Shown: positions 1 through 7,394 of the stretch, one piece after another
Layout: the number at the start of each line of letters is the position of its first letter
Position numbering within the stretch: position 1 is the stretch's first letter
Assembly (NCBI GenBank): GCA_903898725.1
Contig: CAIUGQ010000348.1
Coordinates: forward strand, 1 to 16,825
Origin: an uncultured Burkholderiales bacterium
GTDB lineage: Bacteria; Pseudomonadota; Gammaproteobacteria; Burkholderiales; Burkholderiaceae_E
Reading direction: 5' to 3'
Length of the DNA stretch: 16,825 bases
Translations under genes and position numbers: made by a program
Notes under the pieces: generated by a model
What the model was told of the DNA's origin: nothing
Databases searched by the model: none
Seen by the model: the letters and a program-made list of their open reading frames with translations, nothing else

Positions 1-115
1 CATCAGGGCTCGGCGCCCGAGGCGCCTCGGGAGCGGGCTGCGCGCGCACGGCGGACAGACCGGTGAACATCAGCGCGATCGCCAGGGCGAGCGGCCGGGT
101 ACGGAAGACGGGCAT
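1..115 (-). CDS. Exported protein, N-terminal signal peptide only (partial)
   Basis: Only the first 38 residues lie in the window; the gene runs off the left edge. The visible peptide starts MPVFRTRPLA, has a hydrophobic stretch at about residues 8-19 and an Ala-x-Ala-like cleavage site (VRA before QPAP), followed by a Pro/Ala-rich linker. That is a typical Sec signal peptide. The ATG at 115 is preceded by GGAG (125-122) at 6-nt spacing, which supports this start. It lies downstream of, and on the same strand as, the DUF2946-type gene. From memory, DUF2946 genes often neighbour a TonB-dependent copper receptor (the oprC region of Pseudomonas), so an outer-membrane receptor is plausible. Nothing visible here proves it. 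Confidence 0.65.
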   Translation of the reverse strand, partial: MPVFRTRPLALAIALMFTGLSAVRAQPAPEAPRAPSPD

Positions 116-136
116 GAATGGCTCCAGGGCTGGGCG

Positions 137-159
137 GTCCGCGCGGCATGGGCGCGGAC
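137..159. repeat. Perfect 8-bp inverted repeat (hairpin) between two minus-strand genes
   Basis: Arms gtccgcgc (137-144) and gcgcggac (152-159) are perfect complements around a 7-nt loop. The repeat lies between the stop of the DUF2946-type gene and the start of the exported partial gene, about 20 nt upstream of the latter's start codon. It could be an operator, a leader hairpin or an intercistronic mRNA structure. It has no U-tract, so it is not a standard intrinsic terminator. Confidence 0.4.
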
Positions 160-207
160 ACGGATCCGACGGTCACCGCACCCGAAGCGGGCGCGGCGAG
201 GGCTGAA

Positions 208-594
208 TCAGCCGAGGAGCGGTGGGGCGCGGGGCGGCGAGGCGGCCCAGCGGGCAGTGGTCTCGCGGGCGGGCGGAAGGGTGTCGGCGGTCGCCCGCAG
301 CGGGTGGGCGAGCGGCACGCGAAGCACCGGCTCGAGCGCCGGCGGCGGCGCCGACGGCCCGCCGTGGAGCACGCAGAGCGGGCAGTGCCCCGAGGTGGCG
401 GGGCCGGCGGGCTCGCCGGGAGCCTGGGTCGAGGCAGCGGCCGCGCTCGGGTCGGAGATGCACAGGTCGTGCAGGCCGGGCAGCCCGGACGCCGCCGCGC
501 GGGTCGCCGCCGCCCAGGGTGCGAGGGTCGCGACGAGGAGCGCGACGACCAGCAGCCAGGCGATTCGACGATGGGGCAGGCGGTTCGAGAGCAT
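208..594 (-). CDS. DUF2946-like small exported protein with HCxxCxxH motif
   Basis: A 128-residue protein starting MLSNRLPHRR, then a hydrophobic signal or anchor segment at about residues 11-30. It then carries an LCIS segment (Cys45), a Pro/Ala-rich linker and the motif H70-C71-P-L-C74-V-L-H77, followed by a Pro-rich tail. A short N-terminal hydrophobic helix followed by HCPxC is the pattern I associate with DUF2946, an uncharacterised proteobacterial family often found near copper-uptake genes. The frame stays open upstream to 825, but the ATG at 594 is chosen because it sits directly before the signal segment. No Shine-Dalgarno is visible, so the start is uncertain. Metal binding by the Cys/His cluster is inference. 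Confidence 0.7.
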   Translation of the reverse strand: MLSNRLPHRRIAWLLVVALLVATLAPWAAATRAAASGLPGLHDLCISDPSAAAASTQAPGEPAGPATSGHCPLCVLHGGPSAPPPALEPVLRVPLAHPLRATADTLPPARETTARWAASPPRAPPLLG

Positions 595-756
595 GGATCG
601 TGAGTGTCGCGCCGTCCGCGGCAGTGCTGCGCGACCGGCCCGGCGATGCGACCCAGTATCACGTCGCAGGGGACCGGCCTGCGGAGTCCACAGCCAGGAC
701 CGCCGCTCTGGCCGACGGCCGGCCGCGCCCGTGGCTGGAACGACGCAGGCCGCGGG

Positions 757-762
757 TATCAT
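757..762 (+). promoter_or_regulatory. Candidate -10 box (TATCAT) for queA
   Basis: TATCAT stands out in very GC-rich sequence, about 88 nt before the queA start. No convincing -35 hexamer is seen 16-18 nt upstream. It lies in the 595-849 gap between two divergent genes. Apart from this box I see no gene, RNA or terminator there; the last 80 nt before queA are strikingly C-rich on the plus strand. Confidence 0.35.
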
Positions 763-849
763 CCGGCCCTCCCGGCCCCGTCCGGCACGCCCGCGGCCCG
801 CCCTGCCGCCGTCGGCGCGCCGCACCGGCCCTTCCTGACGCCCCCGTCC

Positions 850-1932
850 GTGTCACCGCCCGCCCCCACCCCGCGACTGTCGGAGTTCGACTATGTGCTG
901 CCGCCGGAGCTGATCGCCCAGCATCCGCCGGCCGTGCGCACCGCATCGCGGCTGCTGCAGGTCCGGCCCGGCACCGAGGCGGGTGCGCCGCGCCTCGACG
1001 ACCTCGGCATCGCCGACCTGCCGACACTGCTGAACCCGGGCGACCTGCTGGTGCTCAACGACACCCGCGTGCTGCGGGCACGGCTCTTCGGCCGCAAGGC
1101 GAGCGGCGGTCGCCTCGAGCTGCTGGTCGAGCGGATCGACGGCGAGCACGAGGCGGTGGCGATGATCCGCGCGAGCAAGCCGCCGCAGGTCGGCGGGCGC
1201 CTCGAGCTCGACGGCGGCGCCGGCGCGACCGTGCGCTCGCGTGACGGCGCGTTCTACGGCCTGGTCTTCGACGAGCCGGTGCCCGCCCTCCTCGAGCGCG
1301 CCGGGTCGCTGCCTCTGCCGCCCTACATCGGCCACGCGCCGGACGCCGAGGACGAGGCCCGCTACCAGACCGTCTATGCCCGACACCCGGGCGCCGTGGC
1401 CGCACCGACCGCCGGCCTGCACTTCGACGACGCGCTGTTCGCGGCGCTGCAGGCCCGCGGCGTGCACCGGGCGTTCGTGACGCTGCACGTCGGCGCGGGC
1501 ACCTTCCTGCCCATGCGCGACGACGACCCGGACCGCCACGTGATGCACTCGGAGCGCTATGTGGTGCCCGAGGAGACGGTCGCGGCGATCGACGCGGCCC
1601 GCGCCCGCGGCGCCCGTGTGGTCGCGGTGGGCACCACCTCGATGCGCACCCTCGAGTCGGCGGCGGGCCCGGACGGCCGCCTCGCGCCCGGCTCGGGCGA
1701 GACCGCGCTGTTCATCCGGCCGGGCTTCGCGTTCCGCGTCGTCGACGCGCTGCTCACCAACTTCCACCTGCCGAAGTCGACGCTCATGATGCTGGTGTCG
1801 GCCTTCGCGGGCACCGAGGCGATCCGTGCCGCGTATGCACACGCGATCGCGCGGCGCTACCGCTTCTTCAGCTACGGCGACGCCATGCTCCTGGAACCCG
1901 ACCGACGCGACCGACCCGGAGCGCCACGATGA
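850..1932 (+). CDS. queA: S-adenosylmethionine:tRNA ribosyltransferase-isomerase
   Basis: QueA transfers and isomerises the ribosyl part of SAM onto 7-aminomethyl-7-deazaguanine in tRNA, giving epoxyqueuosine; it is cytoplasmic and acts after Tgt. The 360-residue product has the family landmarks: SEFDYVLPPELIAQHP at the N terminus, LLNPGDLLVLNDTRVL, YQTVYARHPGAVAAPTAGLHF, HVGAGTFLPM, GTTSMRTLES and the C-terminal NFHLPKSTLMMLVSAFAG. The frame is open upstream to 604, but homology begins around residue 10 counted from the GTG at 850. No ATG lies nearer and no Shine-Dalgarno is visible, so GTG 850 is the best, not certain, start. The stop overlaps the tgt start as ATGA, indicating coupled translation with tgt. 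Confidence 0.95.
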   Translation: MSPPAPTPRLSEFDYVLPPELIAQHPPAVRTASRLLQVRPGTEAGAPRLDDLGIADLPTLLNPGDLLVLNDTRVLRARLFGRKASGGRLELLVERIDGEHEAVAMIRASKPPQVGGRLELDGGAGATVRSRDGAFYGLVFDEPVPALLERAGSLPLPPYIGHAPDAEDEARYQTVYARHPGAVAAPTAGLHFDDALFAALQARGVHRAFVTLHVGAGTFLPMRDDDPDRHVMHSERYVVPEETVAAIDAARARGARVVAVGTTSMRTLESAAGPDGRLAPGSGETALFIRPGFAFRVVDALLTNFHLPKSTLMMLVSAFAGTEAIRAAYAHAIARRYRFFSYGDAMLLEPDRRDRPGAPR

Positions 1933-3056
1933 AGTTCGACCTCCTCGGCACCGACGGTCGCGCGCGGCGCGGCACGCTCACGCTCGCGCACGGGACCGTG
2001 CAGACGCCGATCTTCATGCCGGTCGGCACCTACGGCGCGGTCAAGACCATGGCGCCGCGCGAGCTCGACGAGGTCGGCGCCCAGATCATCCTGGGCAACA
2101 CCTTCCACCTGTGGCTGCGCCCGGGCACCGAGGTGTTCGACACGCTCGGCGGCCTGCACGGCTTCAACGCGTGGACCAAGCCCATCCTGACCGACTCGGG
2201 CGGCTTCCAGGTCTGGAGCCTCGGGAAGATGCGGACCATCTCCGAGGACGGCGTGCGCTTCGCATCGCCCATCAACGGCGACCGGATGATGCTCACGCCC
2301 GAGGCGTCGATGCGCATCCAGCGCTCGCTGAACTCCGACGTCGTGATGATCTTCGACGAATGCACGCCATACGAGATCGAGGGCCGGCCGGCCACGATCG
2401 ACGAGGCGGGCACCTCGATGCGGCTGTCGCTGCGCTGGGCGCGTCGCTCGCGCGACGCCTTCGACCGGCAGGAGAACCCGAACGCGCTGTTCGGCATCGT
2501 GCAGGGCGGCATGTTCGAGTCGCTGCGCGACGAGTCGCTCGCCGGTCTGGTCGACATCGGCTTCCACGGCTATGCGATCGGCGGGCTGTCCGTCGGCGAA
2601 CCGAAGGAAGACATGATGCGAGTGCTCGACCACGTCGGCACGCGCCTGCCCGCGGGGGCGCCGCGCTACCTGATGGGCGTGGGCACGCCCGAGGACCTGG
2701 TGGCCGGCGTGTCGATGGGCGTCGACATGTTCGACTGCGTGATGCCGACCCGCAACGCGCGCAACGGCTGGCTGTTCACGCGCTTCGGCGACGTCAAGAT
2801 CCGCAACGCGAAGCACCGCGCCGATCCGCGCCCGATCGACGCGAGCTGCGCCTGCCACACCTGCCGGACCTTCTCGCGGGCCTATCTGCACCACCTGAAC
2901 CGCGTCGACGAGATCCTCGGCGCGCACCTCTCGACGATCCACAACCTGCACTACTACCTCGACCTGATGCGGGGTGCGCGCGAGGCGATCGAGGCGCGCC
3001 GCTTCGACGCCTGGCGCGCCGCGTTCGCCGCCGATCGCGCCCGCGGCCCCGACTGA
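1929..3056 (+). CDS. tgt: Queuine/preQ1 tRNA-guanine transglycosylase
   Basis: Tgt exchanges guanine 34 of GUN-anticodon tRNAs for preQ1, the step before QueA. The 375-residue protein matches the bacterial family length. Visible residues: LTDSGGFQ with the catalytic-pocket Asp89; GLSVGEP, the base-recognition loop; MFDCVMPTRNAR with the nucleophilic Asp269; and the zinc site Cys307-x-Cys309-x2-Cys312 with His338 in STIHNL. All key residues are present. The start ATG overlaps the queA stop, so both steps of the pathway are translated together. The next gene, yajC, begins 47 nt downstream. Confidence 0.97.
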   Translation: MKFDLLGTDGRARRGTLTLAHGTVQTPIFMPVGTYGAVKTMAPRELDEVGAQIILGNTFHLWLRPGTEVFDTLGGLHGFNAWTKPILTDSGGFQVWSLGKMRTISEDGVRFASPINGDRMMLTPEASMRIQRSLNSDVVMIFDECTPYEIEGRPATIDEAGTSMRLSLRWARRSRDAFDRQENPNALFGIVQGGMFESLRDESLAGLVDIGFHGYAIGGLSVGEPKEDMMRVLDHVGTRLPAGAPRYLMGVGTPEDLVAGVSMGVDMFDCVMPTRNARNGWLFTRFGDVKIRNAKHRADPRPIDASCACHTCRTFSRAYLHHLNRVDEILGAHLSTIHNLHYYLDLMRGAREAIEARRFDAWRAAFAADRARGPD

Positions 3057-3062
3057 TACAAT
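3057..3062 (+). promoter_or_regulatory. Candidate -10 box (TACAAT) for yajC-secDF
   Basis: TACAAT immediately follows the tgt stop codon and is followed by cgcgggc. A start site about 7 nt downstream would leave a leader of about 35 nt that includes the yajC Shine-Dalgarno AAGGA (3091-3095). No good -35 is visible, because it would fall inside GC-rich tgt coding sequence. The box suggests that yajC-secD-secF can be transcribed apart from queA-tgt. Confidence 0.35.
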
Positions 3063-3103
3063 CGCGGGCTCTGATAACCCCCGACAAAACAAGGATATAG
3101 ACC

Positions 3104-3436
3104 GTGTTCATCTCGAATGCCTGGGCCCAGACGGCCGGTGGCGCCGAACAGCAGCTGCTCGGCTTCCTGCCGATCATCCTGATGTTCGTCGTGCTCTATT
3201 TCCTGATGATCCGTCCGCAGATGAAGCGCGCGAAGGAGCACAAGCAGATGCTCGAGGCGCTCTCCAAGGGCGACGAGGTCGTGACCGCGGGCGGCATCGT
3301 CGGCAAGGTCTCGAAGGTCGGCGACGGCTATGTGACGCTCGAGGTCGGCATGCGCGGCGACCAGGCGATCGAGATGCAGCTCCAGAAGTCGGCGATCCAG
3401 ACCCTGCTGCCCAAGGGCACGATCAAGGCGATCTGA
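3104..3436 (+). CDS. yajC: Preprotein translocase subunit YajC
   Basis: A 110-residue inner-membrane protein that joins SecD and SecF in the accessory complex of the SecYEG channel. One transmembrane helix lies at about residues 18-36 (LLGFLPIILMFVVLYFLMI). It is followed by the family hallmark RPQMKRAKEHKQM and a small cytoplasmic domain with KGDEVVTAGGIVGKV. Length is normal for the family. The start is GTG, preceded by AAGGA at 3091-3095 with 8-nt spacing. The stretch to secD (40 nt) holds only the secD ribosome binding site. Confidence 0.96.
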   Translation: MFISNAWAQTAGGAEQQLLGFLPIILMFVVLYFLMIRPQMKRAKEHKQMLEALSKGDEVVTAGGIVGKVSKVGDGYVTLEVGMRGDQAIEMQLQKSAIQTLLPKGTIKAI

Positions 3437-3476
3437 GCCCGCCCCGCAGCCAACCGTCCTGAGCGAAGGTCCGAGC

Positions 3477-5336
3477 GTGAACCGCTACCCGATCTGGAAG
3501 TACGTCGTCATCGCGCTAGCCGTCGCGTTCGGCCTGATCTACACGCTGCCCAACTTCTTCGGCGAATCGCCGGCGGTGCAGGTCTCCAGCGCCAAGGCGA
3601 CGGTCAAGGTCGATACCGCCGTGCTCGGGCGCGTCGAGCAGGCGCTCACCGGCGCGCAGATCACGCATACCGGGGTGCAGCTCGAAGGCACCTCGATCCG
3701 CGTCCGGCTCAAGGACACCGACACCCAGCTCAAGGCCAAGGACGTCCTGATCCGCGCGCTTAACCCGGACGCCGCCGACGCGGTCTACGTGGTGGCGCTC
3801 AACCTGCTGTCGGCCTCGCCGCAGTGGCTCACCTCGATGCGGGCCCTGCCGATGTACCTGGGCCTGGACCTGCGCGGCGGCGTGCACTTCCTGCTGCAGG
3901 TCGACATGAAGGCGGCGCTGGCCAAGCGCGTCGACGCCACCGTCGGCGAGGTGCGCGGGCTGCTGCGCGAGAAGAACGTGCGCCATGCGGGGATCGTGCG
4001 CAACGGCAACGCGGTCGAGGTGCGGTTCCGCGAGGAGGCCGCCGCCGAACGTGCTCGAGGCCTGATCACCGACGCCAACGCCGACCTCCAGGTCGTCGAG
4101 GGCCCGGCCGACGGCGGCGAGCGCAGGCTGGTGATCACGCTCAAGCCGACGGCCGAGCGCACGCTGCTCGACAACTCGGTGACGCAGAACATCACCACGC
4201 TGAACAACCGGATCAACGAGCTCGGCGTGTCGGAGCCGGTGATCGCCCGCCAGGGCGCCGACCGCATCGTCGTGCAGCTGCCGGGCGTGCAGGACACCGC
4301 GCGCGCGAAGGACATCCTCGGGCGCACCGCCACGCTCGAGGCCCGGCTGGTCGACCTGTCGGCCGAAGGCCAGTCGGCGCTCGTCTCGCAGGGCCCGGTG
4401 CCCTTCGGCTCGGAGCTGTTCCGCCAGGGCCGGGGCGCACCGGTGGTGCTGAAGAAGGAACCGATCTTCACCGGCGAGCAGCTGACCTCGGCGGCGGCCA
4501 CCTTCGACGAGAACCAGCGCGCCGCGGTCGCGATCTCGCTGAACGACGCCGCGGGCCGTCGCCTGCGCGAGGTCTCGCGCGAGAACATCAAGAAGCCGAT
4601 GGCGGTGGTGCTGTTCGAGCGCGGCCGGGGCGAGGTGCTGACGGTCGCCACCATCCAGTCCGAGCTCGGCTCGCGCTTCCAGATCACCGGCATGGACTCG
4701 CCGCAGGCCTCGAACGACCTCGCGCTGCTGCTGCGCGCGGGTGCGCTGGCCGCCCCGATGGAGATCATCGAGGAACGCACGATCGGTCCGTCGCTCGGCG
4801 CCGACAACATCCGCCAGGGCTTCACCTCGACGCTGTACGGCTTCATCGCGATCGCCGTGTTCATGGTCGCCTACTACCTGCTGATGGGCGCGATCTCGAC
4901 GGTGGCGCTGGCGGTGAACCTGCTGCTGCTGATCGCGCTGCTGTCGCTGCTGCAGGCCACGCTGACGCTGCCGGGCATCGCCGCGATCGCGCTGACGCTC
5001 GGCATGGCGATCGACGCGAACGTGCTGATCAACGAGCGCATCCGCGAGGAGCTGCGCAACGGCGCCACGCCGCAGGCCGCGATCACGACCGGCTACGACC
5101 GCGCCTTCGGCACGATCCTCGACTCCAACATCACCACGCTGATCGCCGGCGTCGCGCTGCTCGCCTTCGGCTCGGGTGCGGTGCGCGGCTTCGCGGTCGT
5201 TCACTGCCTCGGCATCCTGACCTCGATGTTCTCGGCGGTCGTGGTGTCGCGCGGCATGGTCAACCTCTGGTACGGGCGGCGCAAGAAGCTGACCTCGATC
5301 TCGATCGGCCAGGTCTGGAAGCCGAAGGGAGCCTGA
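3477..5336 (+). CDS. secD: Protein translocase subunit SecD
   Basis: SecD with SecF uses the proton gradient to help pull preproteins across the inner membrane on the periplasmic side. The 619-residue protein has a first transmembrane helix at about 8-26, a large periplasmic P1 region (about 27-440) with LGLDLRGG (DLRGG at 131-135), and five C-terminal helices at about 450-600. The proton-relay motif GMAIDANVLINERIREE carries Asp513, equivalent to E. coli Asp519. It starts at GTG with GAAGG (3465-3469) at 7-nt spacing. Four nucleotides separate its stop from secF. Neither length nor motifs are unusual. Confidence 0.97.
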   Translation: MNRYPIWKYVVIALAVAFGLIYTLPNFFGESPAVQVSSAKATVKVDTAVLGRVEQALTGAQITHTGVQLEGTSIRVRLKDTDTQLKAKDVLIRALNPDAADAVYVVALNLLSASPQWLTSMRALPMYLGLDLRGGVHFLLQVDMKAALAKRVDATVGEVRGLLREKNVRHAGIVRNGNAVEVRFREEAAAERARGLITDANADLQVVEGPADGGERRLVITLKPTAERTLLDNSVTQNITTLNNRINELGVSEPVIARQGADRIVVQLPGVQDTARAKDILGRTATLEARLVDLSAEGQSALVSQGPVPFGSELFRQGRGAPVVLKKEPIFTGEQLTSAAATFDENQRAAVAISLNDAAGRRLREVSRENIKKPMAVVLFERGRGEVLTVATIQSELGSRFQITGMDSPQASNDLALLLRAGALAAPMEIIEERTIGPSLGADNIRQGFTSTLYGFIAIAVFMVAYYLLMGAISTVALAVNLLLLIALLSLLQATLTLPGIAAIALTLGMAIDANVLINERIREELRNGATPQAAITTGYDRAFGTILDSNITTLIAGVALLAFGSGAVRGFAVVHCLGILTSMFSAVVVSRGMVNLWYGRRKKLTSISIGQVWKPKGA

Positions 5337-5340
5337 GGCC

Positions 5341-6279
5341 ATGGAATTCTTCCGCATCAAGGCCGACATCCCGTTCATGCGCCATGCGCTGGTGCTGAAC
5401 GCGATCTCGGTGGCGCTCTTCGTCGCGGTGGTCGCGTTCCTCGCGATCCGCGGGCTGCACTTCTCGATCGAGTTCACCGGCGGCACGGTGATGGAGGTCG
5501 CCTACCCGCAGGCGGCCGACCTGACCAAGATCCGCGAGACCGTCGGCGGGCTGAAGTTCGACGAGGTGCAGGTGCAGAACTTCGGCACCTCGCGCGACGT
5601 GATGATCCGGCTGTCGATCGCCAAGGGCACGACCTCGGCGCAGCAGAGCGAGACCGTGATGGCGGCGCTCAAGGCGGTCGACCCGGCAGTCGAGCTGCGG
5701 CGCGTGGAGTTCGTCGGGCCGCAGGTGGGCAAGGAGCTCGCCACCGACGGCGCACTCGCGCTGCTGGTGGTGATCATCGGCATCATGATCTACCTGGCCT
5801 TCCGCTTCGAGTGGAAGTTCTCGGTCGCCGCGATCATCGCGAACCTGCACGACGTCGTGATCATCCTGGGCTTCTTCGCCGCCTTCCAGTGGGAGTTCTC
5901 GCTGTCGGTGCTGGCGGCGGTGCTGGCGGTGCTGGGCTACTCGGTCAACGAGTCGGTGGTCATCTTCGACCGGATCCGCGAGACCTTCCGCGGCAAGCGC
6001 AGGATGGACACGGTCCAGGTCATCGATCACGCGATCACCAGCACGATCTCGCGGACGATGATCACCCACGGCTCGACGCTGATGATGGTGCTGGCCATGC
6101 TGTTCTTCGGCGGCCCGACGCTGCACTACTTCGCGCTCGCGCTCGCGATCGGCATCTGCTTCGGCATCTACTCGTCGGTGTTCGTCGCCGCCGCGATCGC
6201 GATGTGGCTGGGCGTCAAGCGCGAGGACCTGATCAAGCCGATCAAGAAGAAGGAAGGGGCCGAGGCCGAGTTGCCCTGA
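5341..6279 (+). CDS. secF: Protein translocase subunit SecF
   Basis: Partner of SecD in the membrane. The 312-residue protein has helix 1 at about 16-36, SIEFTGGTVMEV at the start of the periplasmic domain, and five further helices from about 138 to 290, including IANLHDVVIILGFF. The helix-4 motif reads GYSVNESVVIFDRIRE. Where E. coli has the functionally important Asp213 (in ND), this protein has Glu204. I recall Glu here in other betaproteobacteria, so it is probably a lineage feature. The secD stop is 4 nt upstream. The C-terminal tail is Lys/Glu-rich (KKKEGAEAE). Confidence 0.96.
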   Translation: MEFFRIKADIPFMRHALVLNAISVALFVAVVAFLAIRGLHFSIEFTGGTVMEVAYPQAADLTKIRETVGGLKFDEVQVQNFGTSRDVMIRLSIAKGTTSAQQSETVMAALKAVDPAVELRRVEFVGPQVGKELATDGALALLVVIIGIMIYLAFRFEWKFSVAAIIANLHDVVIILGFFAAFQWEFSLSVLAAVLAVLGYSVNESVVIFDRIRETFRGKRRMDTVQVIDHAITSTISRTMITHGSTLMMVLAMLFFGGPTLHYFALALAIGICFGIYSSVFVAAAIAMWLGVKREDLIKPIKKKEGAEAELP

Positions 6280-6280
6280 T

Positions 6281-6294
6281 GCGCCCGCGGGCGC
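6281..6294. repeat. 14-bp GC palindrome just after secF
   Basis: gcgcccgcgggcgc is a perfect palindrome beginning 2 nt after the secF stop. It could fold as a short hairpin (5-bp stem, 4-nt loop) at the operon end. There is no U-tract, so the terminator role is weak, and GC-rich self-complementary words arise easily by chance in this genome. Confidence 0.25.
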
Positions 6295-6339
6295 GACGCT
6301 TGCGTGCCGAGCCGTCTCACTGACAGGAGCACCGCCGCG

Positions 6340-6648
6340 ATGTCCGATGCCCCCGCCCCGCCCGAGGTCCGCCACCTGCCCGAGGCGAACCGCTTCGAGG
6401 CCGTCGTCGACGGCCGGACCTGCCGGCTCGACTACCTGATCGATGCCGGCACGATGCGCATCCACCACACCGAGGTGCCGTACCAGCTCGAGGGCCGCGG
6501 CATCGCGGCCGCGCTGACGCGGACGGCGATCGAGCATGCCCGGGCGAACGGGCTGCGCGTGCAGCCGCTGTGCAGCTACGTGCGGACCTGGCTGCGCCGA
6601 CACCCCGAGCACGCCGACCTGGTCGCGCCGAAGCAGGTCGCGCCGTAG
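6340..6648 (+). CDS. Small GNAT-like N-acetyltransferase (YjdJ/COG2388 type)
   Basis: A 102-residue single-domain protein. It shows the mini-GNAT pattern: an antiparallel strand region (NRFEAVVDGRTCRLDYLID), HHTEVPYQLEGRGIAAALTRTAIEHARANG, which corresponds to the acetyl-CoA binding R/GxGxA loop and its helix, and LRVQPLCSYVRTWLRRHPEHADLV. The conserved Cys-x-Y-x-x-x-W/Y and the HPE motif are typical of COG2388 proteins. The substrate is unknown. The ATG at 6340 is chosen over an in-frame ATG at 6304 because AGGAG lies at 6325-6329 with 10-nt spacing. It is 60 nt downstream of secF on the same strand; functional linkage to secretion is not implied. Confidence 0.85.
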   Translation: MSDAPAPPEVRHLPEANRFEAVVDGRTCRLDYLIDAGTMRIHHTEVPYQLEGRGIAAALTRTAIEHARANGLRVQPLCSYVRTWLRRHPEHADLVAPKQVAP

Positions 6649-6651
6649 AAT
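6646..6651 (+). promoter_or_regulatory. Candidate -10 box (TAGAAT) for cytochrome b561
   Basis: TAGAAT overlaps the stop codon of the acetyltransferase gene and is followed by cggggcg. It would give a leader of about 55 nt before the ATG at 6713. No clear -35 is seen. Confidence 0.3.
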
Positions 6652-6712
6652 CGGGGCGTGGCGACCCGCCCCGGTGTCGCCCCTCCCCCGCCGCCAGGCC
6701 CGCCCGCCACCG

Positions 6713-7378
6713 ATGACGACCTCCGCCACGCAACGCATCCGGGTCTGGGACCTGCCGACCCGCCTGTTCCACTGGAGCCTCGCGCTGCTGATCGTCGCGT
6801 CGTTCGTGACCGTCAAGGTCGGCGGCAACCTGATCATCTGGCACGAGCGCAGCGGCTACGCGATCCTCACCTTGCTGCTGTTCCGGCTGGTGTGGGGCGT
6901 CGCGGGCGGACGCTACGCGCGCTTCGCCGCCTTCGTGCGCGGGCCGGGTGCCATCCGCGCCTACCTGCGCGGCGACGCGGCGTCGGCGCACGCGCCCGGG
7001 CACAACCCGCTGGGCGCCCTGTCGGTGCTCGGCCTGCTCGCGGTGGTGGGCTTCCAGGCGACCTCGGGCCTGTTCACCAACGACGACATCGCCTTCGAGG
7101 GCCCGCTGTCGGCGCAGGTCAGCGGCGCCACCGCCAGCCTGCTGACCACCCTGCACCGCTGGAACGAGAAGACGATCATGGTGCTGGTCGCGCTGCACCT
7201 CGCCGCGATCCTCTACTACCGCTTCGGCAAGCGGCGCGACCTGGTCGGCCCGATGGTCTCCGGCGATGCCGAGTTCCCCGGCAGCTTTCCGGCGAGTCGC
7301 GACGACGCGATGCTGCGCCTGCGGGCCCTGGTGATCGCGGCTGCCTGCGCCGGCGTGGTGGCCTGGGTGGTGCGCTGA
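6713..7378 (+). CDS. Di-haem cytochrome b561 family membrane protein
   Basis: A 221-residue inner-membrane cytochrome b. It opens with the family motif RVWDLPTRLFHWSLALL. Four histidines on helices can ligate two haems: His20 (LFHWS), His44 (IIWHERSGY), His148 (TLHRWNE) and His162 (LVALHLAAILYY). GHNPLGALSVLGLL (about 96-110) is also characteristic. Helices fall at about 18-36, 45-65, 100-118, 152-170 and a C-terminal one at 203-220. It probably passes electrons from the quinone pool to a periplasmic c-type cytochrome; the cytochrome c' gene close by is the obvious candidate. The frame is open upstream, but the ATG at 6713 sits right at the conserved N terminus. The ribosome binding site is weak. 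It converges on marR with a 16-nt gap. Confidence 0.93.
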   Translation: MTTSATQRIRVWDLPTRLFHWSLALLIVASFVTVKVGGNLIIWHERSGYAILTLLLFRLVWGVAGGRYARFAAFVRGPGAIRAYLRGDAASAHAPGHNPLGALSVLGLLAVVGFQATSGLFTNDDIAFEGPLSAQVSGATASLLTTLHRWNEKTIMVLVALHLAAILYYRFGKRRDLVGPMVSGDAEFPGSFPASRDDAMLRLRALVIAAACAGVVAWVVR

Positions 7379-7394
7379 CGCGCACGCCCACCGT

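Noticed and set aside
201..213. Short palindrome ggctgaatcagcc at the stop of the DUF2946-type gene
   Set aside because: 6-bp arms with a 1-nt centre cannot form an RNA hairpin; no second copy noticed.
118..603. Arg/Gly-rich plus-strand frame opposite the DUF2946-type gene
   Set aside because: Composition typical of GC shadow frames; no ribosome binding site and no motif.
595..849. Possible preQ1-type riboswitch before queA
   Set aside because: No A-rich tail or characteristic short pseudoknot could be found in the C-rich leader.
853..1842. Open frame antisense to queA
   Set aside because: Arg/Ala/His-rich, no recognisable domain, fully opposite a clear QueA.
3516..5486. Long open frame antisense to secD (about 650 codons)
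   Set aside because: Low-complexity His/Arg/Gln/Asp-rich product exactly opposite secD; open frames opposite genes are common at this GC content.
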